NCBI GenBank assembly: GCA_965248805.1
Contig: CBDFKJ010000007.1
Span: 62,001-126,000 of the forward strand
Source: CBDFKJ01 sp965248805
Lineage (GTDB): Bacteria > Pseudomonadota > Alphaproteobacteria > UBA6615
DNA: 64,000 nucleotides
Reading direction: 5' to 3'
In this document: in pieces, positions 63,478-64,000 of the stretch
How the letters are laid out: each line of letters starts with the position of its first letter
Position numbering within the stretch: position 1 is the first letter of the stretch
The notes under the pieces: generated by a model
Seen by the model: the letters and a program-made list of their open reading frames with translations, nothing else
Database searches by the model: none
What the model was told of the DNA's origin: nothing
Translations under genes and position numbers: made by a program

Positions 63478-64000
63478 TTAGCCACGATGATAGTTCGGAC
63501 GCACGAACGGCAGCGATGCAACCGCCGCCTCTACCGGTTTGTCGCGCACGATCAGATTGACCCGCGTGCCCGGCTCGCTGTGGTCGGTAGCGACGTAGCC
63601 CATGGCGACCGGCCCGCCTACCGTGGCGCCGAAGCCGCCCGAGGTCACGACACCGATAGCAGCGCCCCGAGCATCGGTGATGACTGTGCCGGCGCGCGCC
63701 GGGGCACGTCCCTCTGGGCGGACGCCGACCCGTTTGCGCGCGGGCCCCTCGGCCAGTTGGCGCAGGATGATCCCGGCGCCGGGGAAATCACCGGCCGCGC
63801 GGCGGCGTTTACCGATGGTCCATGCGATGTCCGCCTCGACCGGCGTTGTAGTCTCGTCGATGTCTTGACCGTACAGGCACAGCCCGGCCTCGAGCCGCAG
63901 CGAGTCGCGGGCGCCGAGCCCAACGGGCGCCACTTCCGGCTCGTCAACCAGGGCGCGGGCGACCGCCGCCGCCCTGTCCGCCGGCAGCGAAATCTCGAAC
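63478..64000 (-). CDS. gcvT: Aminomethyltransferase GcvT (partial, runs off window)
   Basis: The C-terminal about 170 residues of the T protein: FEISLPADRA at the window edge, then GLGARDSLRLEAGLCLYGQD, DETTTPVEADIAWTIGKRRR, GVVTSGGFGATVGGPVAMGY and the C-terminal RVNLIVRDKPVEAAVASLPF. It transfers the methylene group to tetrahydrofolate and releases ammonia. First gene of the minus-strand gcvT-H-PA-PB operon; its start is beyond 64000. Confidence 0.95.
   Translation of the reverse strand, partial: FEISLPADRAAAVARALVDEPEVAPVGLGARDSLRLEAGLCLYGQDIDETTTPVEADIAWTIGKRRRAAGDFPGAGIILRQLAEGPARKRVGVRPEGRAPARAGTVITDARGAAIGVVTSGGFGATVGGPVAMGYVATDHSEPGTRVNLIVRDKPVEAAVASLPFVRPNYHRG

Noticed and set aside
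1..64000. CRISPR array or defence island
   Set aside because: No regularly spaced repeats of 24-40 bp were seen, and no Cas, restriction-modification or known defence motifs were recognised. The direct repeats found belong to IS copies.

Overview
The window is high-GC chromosomal DNA of an alphaproteobacterium. The evidence is gene content: a split F0 ATP synthase operon with b and b' subunits, a murA-DUF2948-hisG-hisD-UPF0262-phosphatase cluster, short-form HisG, sdhE-mfd next to recG-DUF502, and a two-subunit glycine decarboxylase. It looks Rhodospirillales-like, but species cannot be read from it. The genome is unusually full of insertion sequences (about twelve copies or remnants) and broken genes. 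That pattern fits a lineage in an early stage of genome decay, such as a recently host-restricted or bottlenecked population. Some single-base frameshifts could instead be assembly errors.

Layout. 1-5.3 kb: an EttA-like ABC-F protein with degraded ATPase motifs, a small exported protein, a deleted IS630 copy, a frameshifted glycosyltransferase, a membrane-tethered LuxR-type protein and a small exported protein. 5.4-12.2 kb: the DNA-repair block mfd, sdhE, recG plus a DUF502 membrane protein. 12.3-15.5 kb: a decayed DUF1800 gene, an intact Tat-exported DUF1501 partner and a secreted nuclease-like protein. 15.5-19 kb: IS630, a MarR regulator, an acidic protein, a truncated IS256 and an IS5 scrap. 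18.9-32.4 kb: a decayed mosaic prophage (tail tube, large virion-like protein, RebB-like protein, broken gpJ-like protein, tail fibre) invaded by two IS5 copies and one IS1182 copy. One IS5 copy splits a methyltransferase gene. 32.7-37.9 kb: tRNA-Thr, murA, DUF2948, hisG, hisD, UPF0262, LMW phosphatase. 38-41.5 kb: a scar of a branched-chain amino-acid transporter, an exported lectin-like protein, an Lrp regulator and a second EttA-like paralogue. 41.9-46.1 kb: a three-subunit molybdenum hydroxylase with a Tat-signal Fe-S subunit, closed by a strong terminator. 46.2-53.7 kb: an IS pile-up in a dead peptide-binding-protein gene and an inositol-phosphatase-like gene. 53.8-57.2 kb: a small protein, a GNAT acetyltransferase, then the F0 operon atpI-B-E-F'-F. 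57.2-60.1 kb: a 30-residue membrane microprotein, an IS1595 element interrupted by an IS5 element, and two small genes. 60.2-64 kb: gcvPB, gcvPA, gcvH and part of gcvT, all on the minus strand.

IS history can be read at base level. IS630 copies sit at CTAG and two of them lie in TAG stop codons that they regenerate. IS1182 copies are flanked by 4-bp repeats. Removing the IS plus one target repeat restores reading frames in the phosphatase, the methyltransferase and the IS1595 transposase. The most unusual coding feature is the pair of diverged EttA-like paralogues, both lacking a usable first ATP site, one with Gln in place of the catalytic Glu.
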